Below, piece after piece: positions 1-10,923 of a DNA stretch of 64,000 nt. Each line of letters starts with the position of its first letter. Within the stretch, counting starts at the first letter, position 1. A program made the translations under genes and the position numbers. The notes below the pieces were generated by a model, which made no database searches, was not told where the DNA came from, and saw only the letters and a list, made by a program, of their open reading frames with translations. Source of the stretch: Rusavskia elegans (taxonomy: Eukaryota; Ascomycota; Lecanoromycetes; Teloschistales; Teloschistaceae); the NCBI GenBank assembly GCA_011316305.1, contig SAUG01000006.1:248001-312000 (forward strand). Reading direction: 5' to 3'.

Positions 1-2143
1 GGTCCACGCTAGCCTGTGGCGAAGGAATGGTTTGTTGGGAAGCAAGAGAAGTGCCCACGAGTTCTATCGCCTCGTCAACCTTCTCCTTGGTTTGGTCGAG
101 AGGAATCTTCGTGTCAGCAGATGCGCGCATTTGGGCGAATGCTGAACGAGCTTGTGTGATTCCTTCGCTGATATGACCATGCGCGATGAGAGCCTTTGCG
201 TACATGGTCGTCGGTTCAACGAGAGAAGCATCGAAGCTCGAAGAGGCGTACAAAAACGACCAAAACATGCGAGCATCCTCAATCTGGTTGTTGCGAATAT
301 GTAGAGCAAGCATTGACAGCGCTGCAGTCAATTTTCCTGTGGATTTGGCCTCGATGAGCTGGTATGCTTTAATTGCAGTTTCCATGTCGTTATTGTCGGC
401 TGCGGCGGAACAGATACGGACCAATGCGTCGCTGCGAGCAACAGGAGTCATGCTACGCTCCTCCGCAATCGCCAGTGCTTCTTTGTACTGCCTGGCATCG
501 AGACGGTGTTGTATTAGTCCGTGGGTAACTATGATATCTTGAGCACTTTCCAGCAATTCTTGACCGTTTACTTTGGCATTGTCGAAAGAACTGACGATCT
601 TGGCGAAGAAACGATCGCCGCCTTCGTGTTTGCCACAAATAGCATAGCTTTTGATGACTGCTGCATACACCTCATTGTCATTGCGACATAAAAGCTTGTT
701 GTGACCAGCGTCATCTTGGATAGCCATCTCCTTGTATGCGTTGTAGCAGTCGATCGCTGTCTTCAGATCTCCAGGACGGGCAAACGCTTCGATCATCGGT
801 GGAAACATCGAGGCAATTGGCGTGACGTTGTACTTTTCGAGATGTGAATAAATGCGAATCATGGCCTCGACATGTCCATTAAGAGCGCACGCCGTAATCA
901 GCGACCGATATACCTCGGATGAGAGTAATTGATTTCCACTCTTCGAAACGGCTGAATCGAAAATCTTGACGGCAACACTGAGAGCATCATCCTCGGACAA
1001 TATTGCATATTCGCCTTCATCAGACCGGAAGAGGAATCCGGAATCCATCTTGAGCTCTCCGAATCTGAGACGCTTGACTTCCATTAGTCTCTTCATTTGA
1101 TGGACGTCGATTGCCCGACGAGAAAGTAATTCGAGAAGGGTGGTCAAGAAGGTGGCGTCAGGCAGAACCTGCTCCCGAAGCATGCTGGTGTAAACCCCGA
1201 GGGCTTTGGGCACGACCTGATGTTTCGCGGTCGGCAACACTATGGCAGCGGTAAGGAGAGCATTGTACGCTGCAACCGAGGGTCGTGTTCCCTCAGCCAG
1301 CATTGCCTCAAAAGCGGCAGGAATTTCGATGTAGAGTCCATTGTCCAGAAGCTTGACAATGTTCTCAGACTGAATTGAGTCGGGAGTTCGAGTAATATCA
1401 TCAGACCACGAAGACGAGAGCTCGGAAGACCTGTTGGTGTCGATTGATTCTAAGGCGGTCGATGACAGATTGCTCGTAGTGCTGGCCGCTGCTTGTTTGA
1501 TGTAAGCCGTGTCCTGCGTTGTATCCTGTGCAACTGATTGATCAGTCAGGTTGGCAGGACGGATCTGTATCGTGCTGATCTCTTGTGCGATAGCTTTATC
1601 GACTTGAGCTACAGCGGCGACCTCAGCGGCAACATCCTCGGCCTTTTTGATGTCGTCGACTGCGCTTGTACTGTAGGCACGCTCCAGGCCTCCGCGTTCG
1701 AGCAAAGGATCAGGCTGTAGAAGTGTGTTATCCTTTTCCGTGCTCTTGCTGTCCAAGACGGCGCTTGGGGCTTGCCATCCAATCCGCAGAGGAAATTGGA
1801 ACTGCTTCCACTCCTTGACCTTTCCGTTGTTGCGCTGTTGCTTCTGCCATGCCTCATAGTACGCAGCTAAACCTCCGTCTGCAGCGGAGGCCTCGGGAGT
1901 AGGGCCATGCTGACCGTTACTGGCATTGAGAGCAGAGGGTGTTGAAGGATGCTGGAAAGTAGTGTGAAGCTGGGAAGTTCCATGCTTGCTGAACCGCGTG
2001 GCAGCATGGCTGCTGAAACCAAAAGGTGTTGTCGAAGATGCATAAGACGATTGTGTTGCAGCAACGATGGATTGAGCATAGCCATGGGTGAAAGTCTTCC
2101 CTAAGCTCTGACGAGCAAGGTGGGTAAATGGTTTGAATACCAT
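1..2143 (-). CDS. Mitochondrial PPR protein, Cya5/Pet309-like (3' end outside window)
   Basis: The reverse strand is open from an ATG at 2143 to the window edge, about 714 codons without a stop, so the C-terminus is missing. The N-terminus (MVFKPFTHLARQSLGKTFTH) is basic and Ser/Thr-rich, as in a mitochondrial presequence. About 200 residues of low-complexity linker follow. Then come helical repeats of pentatricopeptide type, with phrases such as VAAYNALLTAAI, SEVYRSLITACALNG and EVYAAVIKSYAICGK spaced about 35 residues apart. PPR proteins bind organellar RNA. The arrangement resembles the fungal Cya5/Pet309 group, which activates translation of cox1 mRNA. That assignment rests on remembered family resemblance, so the exact orthology is uncertain, while the PPR call is firm. 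This ATG was chosen because it is the first in frame upstream of the conserved N-terminal block. Confidence 0.72.
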   Translation of the reverse strand, partial: MVFKPFTHLARQSLGKTFTHGYAQSIVAATQSSYASSTTPFGFSSHAATRFSKHGTSQLHTTFQHPSTPSALNASNGQHGPTPEASAADGGLAAYYEAWQKQQRNNGKVKEWKQFQFPLRIGWQAPSAVLDSKSTEKDNTLLQPDPLLERGGLERAYSTSAVDDIKKAEDVAAEVAAVAQVDKAIAQEISTIQIRPANLTDQSVAQDTTQDTAYIKQAAASTTSNLSSTALESIDTNRSSELSSSWSDDITRTPDSIQSENIVKLLDNGLYIEIPAAFEAMLAEGTRPSVAAYNALLTAAIVLPTAKHQVVPKALGVYTSMLREQVLPDATFLTTLLELLSRRAIDVHQMKRLMEVKRLRFGELKMDSGFLFRSDEGEYAILSEDDALSVAVKIFDSAVSKSGNQLLSSEVYRSLITACALNGHVEAMIRIYSHLEKYNVTPIASMFPPMIEAFARPGDLKTAIDCYNAYKEMAIQDDAGHNKLLCRNDNEVYAAVIKSYAICGKHEGGDRFFAKIVSSFDNAKVNGQELLESAQDIIVTHGLIQHRLDARQYKEALAIAEERSMTPVARSDALVRICSAAADNNDMETAIKAYQLIEAKSTGKLTAALSMLALHIRNNQIEDARMFWSFLYASSSFDASLVEPTTMYAKALIAHGHISEGITQARSAFAQMRASADTKIPLDQTKEKVDEAIELVGTSLASQQTIPSPQASVD

Positions 2144-3165
2144 TGAGCTCGAGAATCAATTGTTCAGTCGGGGTTGCGGTGTCTGATGATACCGAATGAA
2201 GGTCAGCCAGCGCAACATGAGAAAGGATAGAAGGTCGTCGGTTTGCTCTTTTCCGCAAAATGAATGCTTACATTAGCCCAGTCCACAAGGTCCTTGATTG
2301 ACTGAGGTATCCGGGGGCTTGTTGTAGTCGAGGCCTCGAGGACATGGGTTGGTGGGAACGATGCTGTCTATGAGCGAAGTGGGACAATCATGATTGCTGT
2401 TCGAAGTCTAGTAGAGAGATAGACATGGGGATGAATGATGAGGAAAGAAGGCAGCAGCAAGAAGTAAAGTACTGTCTCCGTAAGATCTCTGGGACTGAAC
2501 ACCTCACGATAGACGGGACTGAAGGGTCAACGAATGACGACGGTCGTGGGGAGAGGTCGCTTGCTGCGCCCCTCGGAATCAAAATGCAGCCGAAGGGTAG
2601 GAATATCAAAAGATTACGGTATGGACTAGGAATATGGAAGCTGAACGAAGGACATTAGAACGAGTCCAACATGGAGGCACCAGTCATGATGTTGCTTGAG
2701 TTATTATTTTCACCCGGTTCATTTTCGAGCTGAAGTTGAACGGCCGCGGGATTACCCGAGTCCTTGCCGGCAGATCCCGGCAGATTCCGGCAGAGCCTCC
2801 CTGTTATCCTGTCTACTGGTTCTTCATGGCCTATTCATACAGCAAATGTCCAATTCAAAGTTGCTTACGGAGTATACTTGCGGTCATCGCTACCTCGGCG
2901 CCCAACTCAAACTAGCTACGCCGAATGCTGTATCTTCCTCGACTCTTGAACCTATGATCTTGTGAGCATGTAGGCTACCTGTGCATTGACGCAGACTCTT
3001 GCATGCGCAAAGACTAGACGCATTGTGTCCTTCACCAAAATAGCATCTGATTTCCTGAATGATTTCCCGTATTCTGGTCGTCTGGGTCAGGAATCCTATT
3101 GAACTTCTTCAACCTCTCACTAGGGGAATCGAGACTTCCCGCCTCCACAGTATCTTCACACCGAC
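2144..3165. other. Intergenic region, no gene seen
   Basis: This stretch lies upstream of the PPR gene (reverse strand) and of phosphomevalonate kinase (forward strand), so it is a divergent promoter region. Small open frames at 2425-2658 and 2696-2965 have no recognisable protein features and I do not call them genes. Confidence 0.6.
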
Positions 3166-4721
3166 ATGAGTCGACACACTGTCGCCGTTTCTGCACCGGG
3201 AAAAGTTCTTCTTGCGGGTGGCTACCTCGTCTTGGACAGAGCCCATACAGGGCTGGTCTTTGGCCTGGACGCCCGAATCCATGTACATGTCCAAAAGCTT
3301 CCCACCTCTCCTGGTGTCGCTCTGTCGGAGGTCATTGTGCGTTCGCCACAGTTCAGAGATGCCGAGTGGAGATATGGATATCGTGAAACCGAACATCATG
3401 GGGGATTACAGATCACCCAGCTGAAAGGGTAGGTTGCAGTTCAATCTACGGGGTTTATGCCACTGCGCTGCTGAACTTATATTTTCATTGATTGTGAATG
3501 GTCTCCTATGGTTTCGTTCATCGGTTGTTTTTTCCGTCCACTTGCTACCTATAGTTTGCCATCCATATTGGATATTATGGAGCATTGGTCCTCGCTGAAA
3601 TTAGCAGCCATTCTACATCAACCCAATCCAGGAACAAATTCGTTGAAACGGCACTTGCGTATACCTTGTCCTACGTTTCTGCCATTTCCGACATGGAGAT
3701 AAGATCTACCTCAGTCACGATCGTGGCAGACACGGACTATTACTCTCATCCTGACTCGACCCCTTGCACAGACCCCACAAGGTTCATCGACTTCAATGTT
3801 CCGTTGATCGAAGCTCACAAGACTGGCCTTGGATCATCTGCCGCTCTCGTTACCGCTTTTGTTGCTGCCGTGCTTACTCACTATCTGGACGAAAAGAAGT
3901 ATGGACTTCATTCGGATTCTGGAAGGCGGCGTCTCCACAATCTAGCACAAGCGGCCCACTGCGCTGCGCAAGGCAAAGTGGGCTCCGGCTTCGACGTTGC
4001 TGCTGCCGTCTATGGTTCTTGTGTATACCGACGTTTCTCGCCATCGATACTCGAGGAAGTCGGCGAAGTAGGGTCACCGCAATTCTCTAAACGTCTCACA
4101 GCCGTAGTTGAGGAATCAGACGCTTCGACCACATGGGATATGCAGATTGACAAGGCGGCGGCCAGGCTTCCTCGTGGTCTGAGACTGGTGATGTGTGACG
4201 TTGACTGCGGCTCAGAGTCGGTTGGGATGGCAAAGAAGGTGCTTGCTTGGAGGAAAGAGAACCCGGACGAAGCGGCATTACTGTGGGCGACTTTACAGAA
4301 AGGAAATGAGGAACTTGCAGGGGAGCTCTTGCGCTTGGCTCAAGGGATCACAACGGATTCTCGGGACTACAAAAATCTGAGTGATACCATTCTAACCATA
4401 AGATCCCTCATCCGAGAAATGTCGGCAAAAGCGGAGGTGCCAATCGAGCCTAAAGTACAGACGGAGCTACTCGATGCGTGCTGTCGGATCAGTGGAGTAG
4501 TCGGCGGAGTTGTCCCTGGCGCTGGAGGCTTTGATGCCATTGTGCTCCTGGTGGAAAACAATGCCGTGCCTCCCCTTCAGCAGTTCTTGGACACATACAA
4601 GACGACAGCCGACAACAATAGTGGGCCGGTCATAGGTAAAGTGAGACTGCTCAGTGTCAAACAGGATTTTGAAGGGCTGAAAGCGGAGGATATCAAAACT
4701 TACGCGGATTGGATACAATGA
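3166..4721 (+). CDS. ERG8: Phosphomevalonate kinase
   Basis: This GHMP-family kinase phosphorylates 5-phosphomevalonate to the diphosphate in the mevalonate pathway to isoprenoids and ergosterol. Exon 1 (3166-3428) begins MSRHTVAVSAPGKVLLAGGY, the GHMP N-terminal motif. A GTAGGT donor at 3429 starts an intron. Two or three in-frame acceptors fit, giving exon 2 from 3608 or from 3632, and so 458 or 450 residues; yeast Erg8 has about 450. Exon 2 carries FVETALAYTLSYVSA, the phosphate-binding loop KTGLGSSAALVTAF and the C-terminal GVVPGAGGFDAIVLL motif. No lesion is visible. It is the only gene of the pathway in the window. The exact acceptor of the intron is the main uncertainty. Confidence 0.93.
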
Positions 4722-5679
4722 AATCGGGGACATTGCTAGGATCTACACCCAACTTCGGAATCATAGATGAATGAAAAGCTGATCTGAAGCATTTTATTTT
4801 GTCACTTGCTTCAATTCAGTAGCTGAATAGGGAGGAAGATTGACCCGTGATATGACTCGTTTGTGCTGTACCGTCCAACTCCAGCCAATGATCAGGATGT
4901 CCAGACCCTTCTCGTCAGAACAAGAATTGATGCAGTGAGGGTCGTACAATAACCGGTACCTCGATGAGGAGTATCGTCCTAACGATTGTAAACGTGCTGC
5001 CGGCCAGTTGTTATGAGTAGCGTTAAATTCGATAGGGATAATAGCCTTGTAGTGACTTGGAAATGTATTGTGTGCACCATTTGTATTGATTGCTGTGCCC
5101 ACGTTGCAATCTATGATTGTTCTGACGAGCCTTTGGCAACTGGCAACTGGCAAAATCAGGGGCATAGGTATCTCTCAAACCCGACGGCTCACGAGACATT
5201 ATTTTTATTATTTTTATTATTATTTGACGCGAGTTGTATCCGAGGGATCGACAGCGCGAAAGCCATTTCCAGCCAATTCTTTCCAAGACAGACCCTGAGC
5301 ACCGCAGATCCGTTATGTACTTGACTTGATTCTGCACTGCTGTCGTATGTACTTAGGATCTCGTGCTTTTTGCTTCATTCAGTTCTACAAGCCAAGACTT
5401 ACCGCCCTTCATGTGCATGTCACCTCTCGGAACCATAAAGTGACACTGCTCCTGGTCTGCATCGTCGACCTATCTTGGCTTGCCCTCCCGGTCTGATAGC
5501 GTTGCTTTCCGGAGAGCGTTACTTATTACCTTCTCGATTGACAGCGTTTACGTCATCTGTCGGACACGGGTAGAGTACTTGCCCGATTCAGACATAACTC
5601 TCAGGAGGCTCAAATTACATACGGAATCCTGTCAAGACATCAGAAAAACTTTCCGGCTTTGAAACCGGCGATTGGAAGG
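4722..5679. other. Intergenic region, no gene seen
   Basis: It lies between the ERG8 stop and the ubiquitin-fold gene. It includes a short AT-rich run of TTATTT-type repeats near 5200-5225. Open frames here are short, overlap on both strands and resemble no family I know. Confidence 0.55.
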
Positions 5680-6674
5680 ATGGGGTCCCCACAACGGGGG
5701 AAAGCGACGATGGTAGAATCAGTTCATGACGAAGCGTCACAGAGTTCGGGTCCGCCCAAGGAGCAGAGCTTGCCAGTCCACCGCGATCCTGCTTCCCCGT
5801 CTCCCATCGAAATGACAGAAATCGAGGAGCACCCTCCCAACGAAGCCGCTCAAATACCACAACACCCGTCCGCCTCCATAGCGACCACCACAATTCACCA
5901 ACCGACATCATCATTGCCTTCCAAAGCCGATCAGCCAGTTACCCAGCCTCCGTTGGCTGCCGATCCATCGTCGACACCACTTAGAGAACCCCTCGACATC
6001 ACATCCGTCAACAATGATACGGGCCCATTGGCTGCAGCACAATACACATTGACGCGCGAGAAGACCGGGCCCGCCATAGGTCCCTCGTTGGACAAACCAG
6101 CACCTCTGCCTCAAGAGTCAGAAGCAGTTGGTCCCAGCTTGTTGATCACCCTATTACTCATCACCGGCGCGAGACATCCCTACAAGATAGACGAAAAGTA
6201 CCTGAAGAAGCGGAACGTGACAATAGACGGAAACAATCCTATCAACATGAGTGTCTACACCTTGAAAGAACTCATATGGCGGGAATGGCGAGATGGTGAG
6301 TCGGATGACCTCTGCAAGGCCAGTGAAAGCCAAGAATGAGCCGTGCCACTAAAACGTACGTCTCCAGATTGGGAGATGAGGCCTTCGAGTCCGAGTGCAA
6401 TACGATTGATCTACTATGGGAAAATGTTGGAGGATAAAAGTCGGCTGCATGGTGAGGCTTCTTCATGTTCTATGGATCCGATGCGGCCATCCCTTGCTAA
6501 GACTCTCATCTCTCAGACTGCCGTTTCGAGTCTGGTCTAACATCACACGTTGTCCACATGACCATCAAGCCCCAGGAAATCATCGATGAAGAGGATGCCA
6601 AGATCGCCAAAACCAGCAGCAGAGACCGGGACGGCAGTGAGAGGAGCGCTGGCTGCCGGTGTGTTATATTATGA
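5680..6674 (+). CDS. Membrane-anchored ubiquitin-fold protein (UBL3/MUB-like) with CaaX box
   Basis: Three exons join in frame: 5680-6295, 6368-6451 and 6517-6674, with GTGAG donors and CAG acceptors, giving 285 residues. The first 150 or so residues are disordered and rich in Pro, Ser, Thr and Glu. The ubiquitin-like fold follows: LLITLLLITGARHPYKID, then YTLKELIWREWRDDWE, then IRLIYYGKMLEDKSRLHDC and HVVHMTIKPQE. The protein ends GCRCVIL, a CaaX box whose final Leu favours geranylgeranylation, with a further Cys two residues upstream. Known MUB/UBL3 proteins are prenylated, sit on membranes and are not conjugated through a C-terminal Gly-Gly; this one also lacks Gly-Gly. The ATG at 5680 is the first in frame; one at 5710 is an alternative. 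Confidence 0.8.
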
Positions 6675-7081
6675 TCTTCACGTATCATGCCGAACTTTCG
6701 GAATGAAAAATGTCTGGTATGGGTGTTTTATGAGTCAAAATTTGCGCATAAGTGAAGATCATCACGTCGGCGCTTTGTTTGTTTGTTTGACATATCATAG
6801 CATGGGAGTCACTGGACTGGTGCTTGTACAATATTAGGCATACTTTCCGATACTGTAGGATCAATAAAGTGGGTACATCAGACTAAGCATGCACCCAACC
6901 TCTGTTTCACCAAGTTGTGCGATCTCCTTTTGCAGAGCACAGAAACCAGGTTCCTCCTATGTTACAACCCGCATGCTACTCTCCGGTGTATAAAGATACA
7001 TATGCCGTCCAGCTCTGAATCCATGCCCCCGCTCCATCACCGACCTCGAACTCGGGCAGCCATGATCAAATTACCACCTCA

Positions 7082-7677
7082 CTAATCCATCCCCAACTTC
7101 CTCTCCACCTCCGCATGGAAATCCGCACCTTCCCTCAACTCACTCCCTAAACCCCTCATCATCAGCACCTCACTCACCAACCCACCAAACACCCCCAAAA
7201 CCAAAAGAAAAGATAAATCATACCAGTATAAACATCCTCCCACGTAATCTCCGCATCCCTGCCCACAAGAATATCCCCACTTACCCCCGCACTCCCCCCC
7301 AACGCCATCGGCCTCCATTCCCCTTCTCTTGCGATCTTGATTTCCATCCCTCGACGCACGGGCTCCCCGATCCCGAAATTGCGCCGCAAGGCCGACATTT
7401 TGGATTCGTCTTGGATGGATTGCCAGGCTGCGAGGCGGGCTTCGAGCGGGTGCGTGGATGTGGGTTTGTTTGTGGAGTTGGGGGCGGTGGGGAGGTTAGA
7501 GCGGAGGGTGTCGTGGATGCCGGGGGCGGAGGGGGCGCCTTTTGTTGTTGATGAGGATGTGGAGGAGGTGGTGGAGAGGTTGGTTGTGGTGGTTGGGTGG
7601 GAGCGAGGGGGGACGATGAGGTAGGACTGGGGTGGTTAGAGGTTGGGTAGCTTGGGGTTGGTGGATAAACTCACCAT
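7082..7677 (-). CDS. UMP1: Proteasome maturation factor Ump1
   Basis: Ump1 is the short-lived chaperone that assembles and activates the 20S proteasome and is degraded as its first substrate. The diagnostic core is plain: MSALRRNFGIGEPVRRGMEI, then GEWRPMALGGSAGVSGDIL and GRDAEITWED. The tail GADFHAEVERKLGMD also fits the family. The gene has three exons. Exon 1 is only the ATG (7677-7675), followed by GTGAGT. Exon 2 is 7626-7234 and exon 3 is 7168-7082, giving 160 residues. The second intron (7233-7169) would use a weak GTTTAT donor; it is the only choice I found that keeps the frame, so that boundary is less sure. An ATG inside exon 2 (before SALRRNF) could be an alternative start. Confidence 0.9.
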
Positions 7678-7957
7678 TGTCTGTCTGCTTCTTTTCGATG
7701 CTTTACGAGAGTTGGATCTCCTTTAGAGATTGCTCGTATGCAGGATATATATCAACGATGCACAGCTGGCGCCTTAACTCGAGCTGTCTTGACTACACGC
7801 GCGGCTTTTGCGCTTGTTCTAGGCCTCGGCATGACATCTCTCGATATATCGTATCCACTCACAGAGCTCCTCAGCACCGAAGATGAGGCAATGAAATTGA
7901 CAATCTGGCTTAACGATTCTGAGCAAGCTATTGCTAATCTTTGCTGCAAAAACCAAT

Positions 7958-9224
7958 TCAATGTTTTCGACTCTTGCGTGATCCAGGGGTTCTCACGGTC
8001 TTGCTCTCCGATGTAGCTTGCTGGTCCTTCTTGCCCATCTGTTGTTCTATAACCTCTTTATCATCCTTCTTCGCCTTAGCCCGCCTAGCAGCACCTTCCT
8101 TCTCTAGAGTCTCAATCTGCTTATCGCTAAACTCCCATAGCTTTTGAGACACTGCTTCGTCTTTTACTTCTTTCCTCAAGAAGTCCCTTTCTTTGCACTC
8201 TTTGATGTATCTTCCTCCAGCGCCCCTGCCCAAATCTGCCTCTATGGCAGCATACAAGAAGCTTTGCGCACCCATCTCGGGTGATTTGAGCGTGAGCCAC
8301 CAAATGGGCCACATGATGACATATAGTAGTAACCCCCACAGGGAGCCCATGCTCAGCCATCGGCGCATGCCTGGTGTCCGCGTCAGACCGGGATCGACGA
8401 TGACAACTCGTGCGTTGTTTGGCTGCTTGTCTGGACGCTTGAACCCGTCCAGATGCTTCTGGAACGCTTGGGCGAAGATCATTGTGGCCAATTTGCTGGT
8501 CCCGTATTCCTTCCTCGCGGGCAAGGGGCTTCTGGTGTCCTTCAGTGCGTTGATTTCTCCGCCAATATAACTGGAACAGGTTGCGAAGACGATTCTCACG
8601 TCTCTGTCTGGTGGTTGTGCACGGATTGCGGGGCTTAAGATACCCAGAAGATGGAAGTTCGCCAGGAAATTGATACCCCAGTTGCTTTCGATGTTGTCCT
8701 GAGTTAGATGGGCCAGACCGAACCTTGGAGTCATAGTGTTTGCGCATAGAAGAATCATATCAAGTCTCCTGGGCGGAGCATTGTCCACCCATTTGGTCGC
8801 AAATAGTCGGATTGAATGCAGGGAGGATAGATCAACTTGTTCGGCATGTACTAGTTCATTGTTGGTTGCACTACGTAGGTCCTCAATGTAGTCTACTAGG
8901 AACGGATCTGATGGAGGCTGTTGAGTAAGGAGGATAATTTGAGCGCCGCGTAATGCCAATTGTTGAGCTACAGCAGCACCGATCCCAGATGTGCCTCCCT
9001 AGGATACCTCAGCCAAGATGACAGAAAGATTCGACTCAAAATCTTACTGTAATCATGACAACCTTGGATTTCATAAGCCGCTCTGCAGTATTGCTTGCTC
9101 CTCCAAAGTACCATTTGGAGATGAAGATCAACACCAGCCATGGCAGCAACTTTAACGTGGGGACCACATATGGTATAGAGAAAATCCCTTTCTCGGCTAC
9201 CTCCGCCAAGATAGCGATTGGCAT
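7958..9224 (-). CDS. Membrane-anchored short-chain dehydrogenase/reductase
   Basis: Two exons (9224-9048 and 8998-7958) are separated by a 49-nt intron with a GTAAGA donor and a CTAG acceptor, giving 405 residues. An N-terminal hydrophobic stretch (LLPWLVLIFISKWYF) precedes the cofactor motif. The splice restores ITGGTSGIGAAVAQQL, the Rossmann TGxxxGxG loop, which shows the intron is placed correctly. Downstream are LDMILLCAN (the NAG equivalent), FATCSSYIGG (Ser) and EYGTSK (Tyr-x3-Lys catalytic pair). The C-terminal 70 residues are charged. Such NAD(P)-dependent enzymes of fungi act on lipids or retinoid-like alcohols at ER or lipid droplets, but the substrate cannot be read from the sequence. 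It is divergently paired with the G-patch gene. Confidence 0.85.
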
Positions 9225-9395
9225 GATGGAGTCTATCCTGAGTCGAGGTAAAACACACGATGCTTGAAGCGGTAGGGTAGAAAGAATGAATGCTCAGGGG
9301 CTAACCCTAAGCATGTGACGTCACATCTTGGCAATATAAACTGCCCGTCGACGAAAAAGTATTGGAGTGATGAAATAGCTGCGTATCCCTCCGCC
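9225..9395. promoter_or_regulatory. Short bidirectional promoter between SDR and G-patch genes
   Basis: Only 171 bp separate the two divergent start codons, so both promoters and 5' leaders must lie here or overlap the genes. It contains a TGACGTCA palindrome (within GTGACGTCAC near 9316), the core of a bZIP/CRE-type site. Use of that site is inference. Confidence 0.5.
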
Positions 9396-10088
9396 ATGTC
9401 GAGTGGAGATGAGGGCGAATATGTCATTCCCCTCAAAGACCAAAGTGTTTTCGGTGCCGGCGTGCGACGAAAGAAAATCGACTTCGTACCGTCCAAAGGA
9501 GATGAACAACACTCAGTATCCGCATCTACCACACCAGGCTCAGGAGATCGCTATCTATCCATCGTCTTCAATAGACTCGACGCATCCAGCGGCACGGAAG
9601 TCAACAAAAATCAGGATTCCTCAAATCTCGTGAACACCAATACCTCCATTTGCGAAATCTGCAAATTGCCCATCGAAACCAAGGATGCTGAAGCCGAAAT
9701 CCGGTCCTCAAAACCCCATGAAACATCTCTAGCCCACCAACTCTGTCTCGAACACTCGCACCCTCCATCGCATTTAGATCGCACCCGCCAAGGCCTCAGG
9801 TATCTATCTTCATACGGCTGGGACCCAGACGCAAGGTTAGGTCTGGGAGCCGCTGGCACGGGAATCCGTGTACCAGTCAAAACAAAGCCTAAGAACGATA
9901 CGATGGGTTTAGGACTTGTTGTCGCTCCTTCCTCTGCGGTGAATAAGGTATCGAAGCCAGCGGCCAAGAAGCTGGATGCGAAAAAGACGCGGAGGGCGGA
10001 AGAGAGCGCTAAGAGAGAACGAGGGAAGCTGAGGAATATGTTCTATGAGCGTGAAGATGTGGAGAGGTATCTTAGGTCCGGCGGATGA
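9396..10088 (+). CDS. G-patch domain protein
   Basis: This is a single-exon gene of 230 residues, starting MSSGDEGEYVIPLKDQSVFG. A compact Cys/His cluster (CEICKLPI, then HQLCLEHSH) around residues 85-125 may bind zinc. A G-patch follows: GLRYLSSYGWDPDARLGLG and continuing to MGLG. Next comes a Lys/Arg-rich tail ending MFYEREDVERYLRSGG. G-patch proteins typically contact nucleic acid or activate DEAH-box helicases. The arrangement is like the fungal GPANK1-type proteins. An upstream in-frame non-ATG extension exists, but the ATG at 9396 begins the conserved part. Confidence 0.82.
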   Translation: MSSGDEGEYVIPLKDQSVFGAGVRRKKIDFVPSKGDEQHSVSASTTPGSGDRYLSIVFNRLDASSGTEVNKNQDSSNLVNTNTSICEICKLPIETKDAEAEIRSSKPHETSLAHQLCLEHSHPPSHLDRTRQGLRYLSSYGWDPDARLGLGAAGTGIRVPVKTKPKNDTMGLGLVVAPSSAVNKVSKPAAKKLDAKKTRRAEESAKRERGKLRNMFYEREDVERYLRSGG

Positions 10089-10626
10089 GACTCTACAGTG
10101 ATCATCAACAGATATTACTTTTCCCAATGCCGGAATGGAGAGATCCTCTACCTTTCCAACGTTGGGTTGCTTAAAGAGCGTCTCCTGCAAGAAGAACTCG
10201 GGTCATTGGCATTGACAGCACTTCTGTCCATGCGTTAGACGATGTTATGCTTCGCTGACTGCGGAGTGGATGTAAGTGGTTGTCATCACGACCCCGATAA
10301 AGACAATATAGCGAACGCTTACCATCGTGGCTTTGTATGCGAGTACAGCGATATGATACTCGAGTCCAGTGCAGTGGATGGGTCCTTCTGCACGAACAGG
10401 TAAACGGCGATGTGTGGGGAGAAGATATTCAAGAGTGAAAGAAGAGGAGGATGCTAGTTAGGACATCATGGGCGATCAATCATAGTCCCCGAGCATCGAG
10501 GTAGCAGGACAGGTTTTTAGGTACTTTCCTCAACGATATTTCAAATCGTAACAGGATTCCATCGTCCAGTACACGAGGCATATCCGGTGACTTTCAAGCT
10601 GCTATGAATTGTAAAAAAGGGATGTA

Positions 10627-10818
10627 TCAACACGTACGATAAGATGTTTCCACCTCAATGGGATTTCCATTGTTTCGGTAAGTAAAACGCTCTCTGATCT
10701 GGGCAGCTGCTACATCTACTCTGCCAGAGTACGCCACACACTGAGCTGTGAATCTATCCTGTGCTGCCTGATTCTGAACGCCTTCAATGGTATCATATGC
10801 GTGTACCAGTAGAACCAT
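10627..10818 (-). CDS. Possible small spliced gene, function unknown
   Basis: A reverse-strand ATG at 10818 opens 63 codons (MVLLVHAYDTIEGVQNQAAQ...). A GTACGT sequence sits just before the stop and could be a splice donor. A TTCATAG acceptor lies near 10600, and further open segments with plausible splice sites lie at about 10270-10420. I do not recognise the product. It could be a small multi-exon gene or chance open frame. Confidence 0.3.
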   Translation of the reverse strand: MVLLVHAYDTIEGVQNQAAQDRFTAQCVAYSGRVDVAAAQIRERFTYRNNGNPIEVETSYRTC

Positions 10819-10923
10819 GTTACGGTTTTACACGTCTTGCCGTCACCCCAAACCCAGCGAAACGGGTAGTAGATGGACGCTGATAATGCATGCGTTCCAA
10901 TGGCTCAACCCTGCCTGCAGACC

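Noticed and set aside
8127..8747. Reverse open frame of 206 codons overlapping the SDR gene
   Set aside because: It is a shifted-frame shadow; the other frame carries all SDR motifs.
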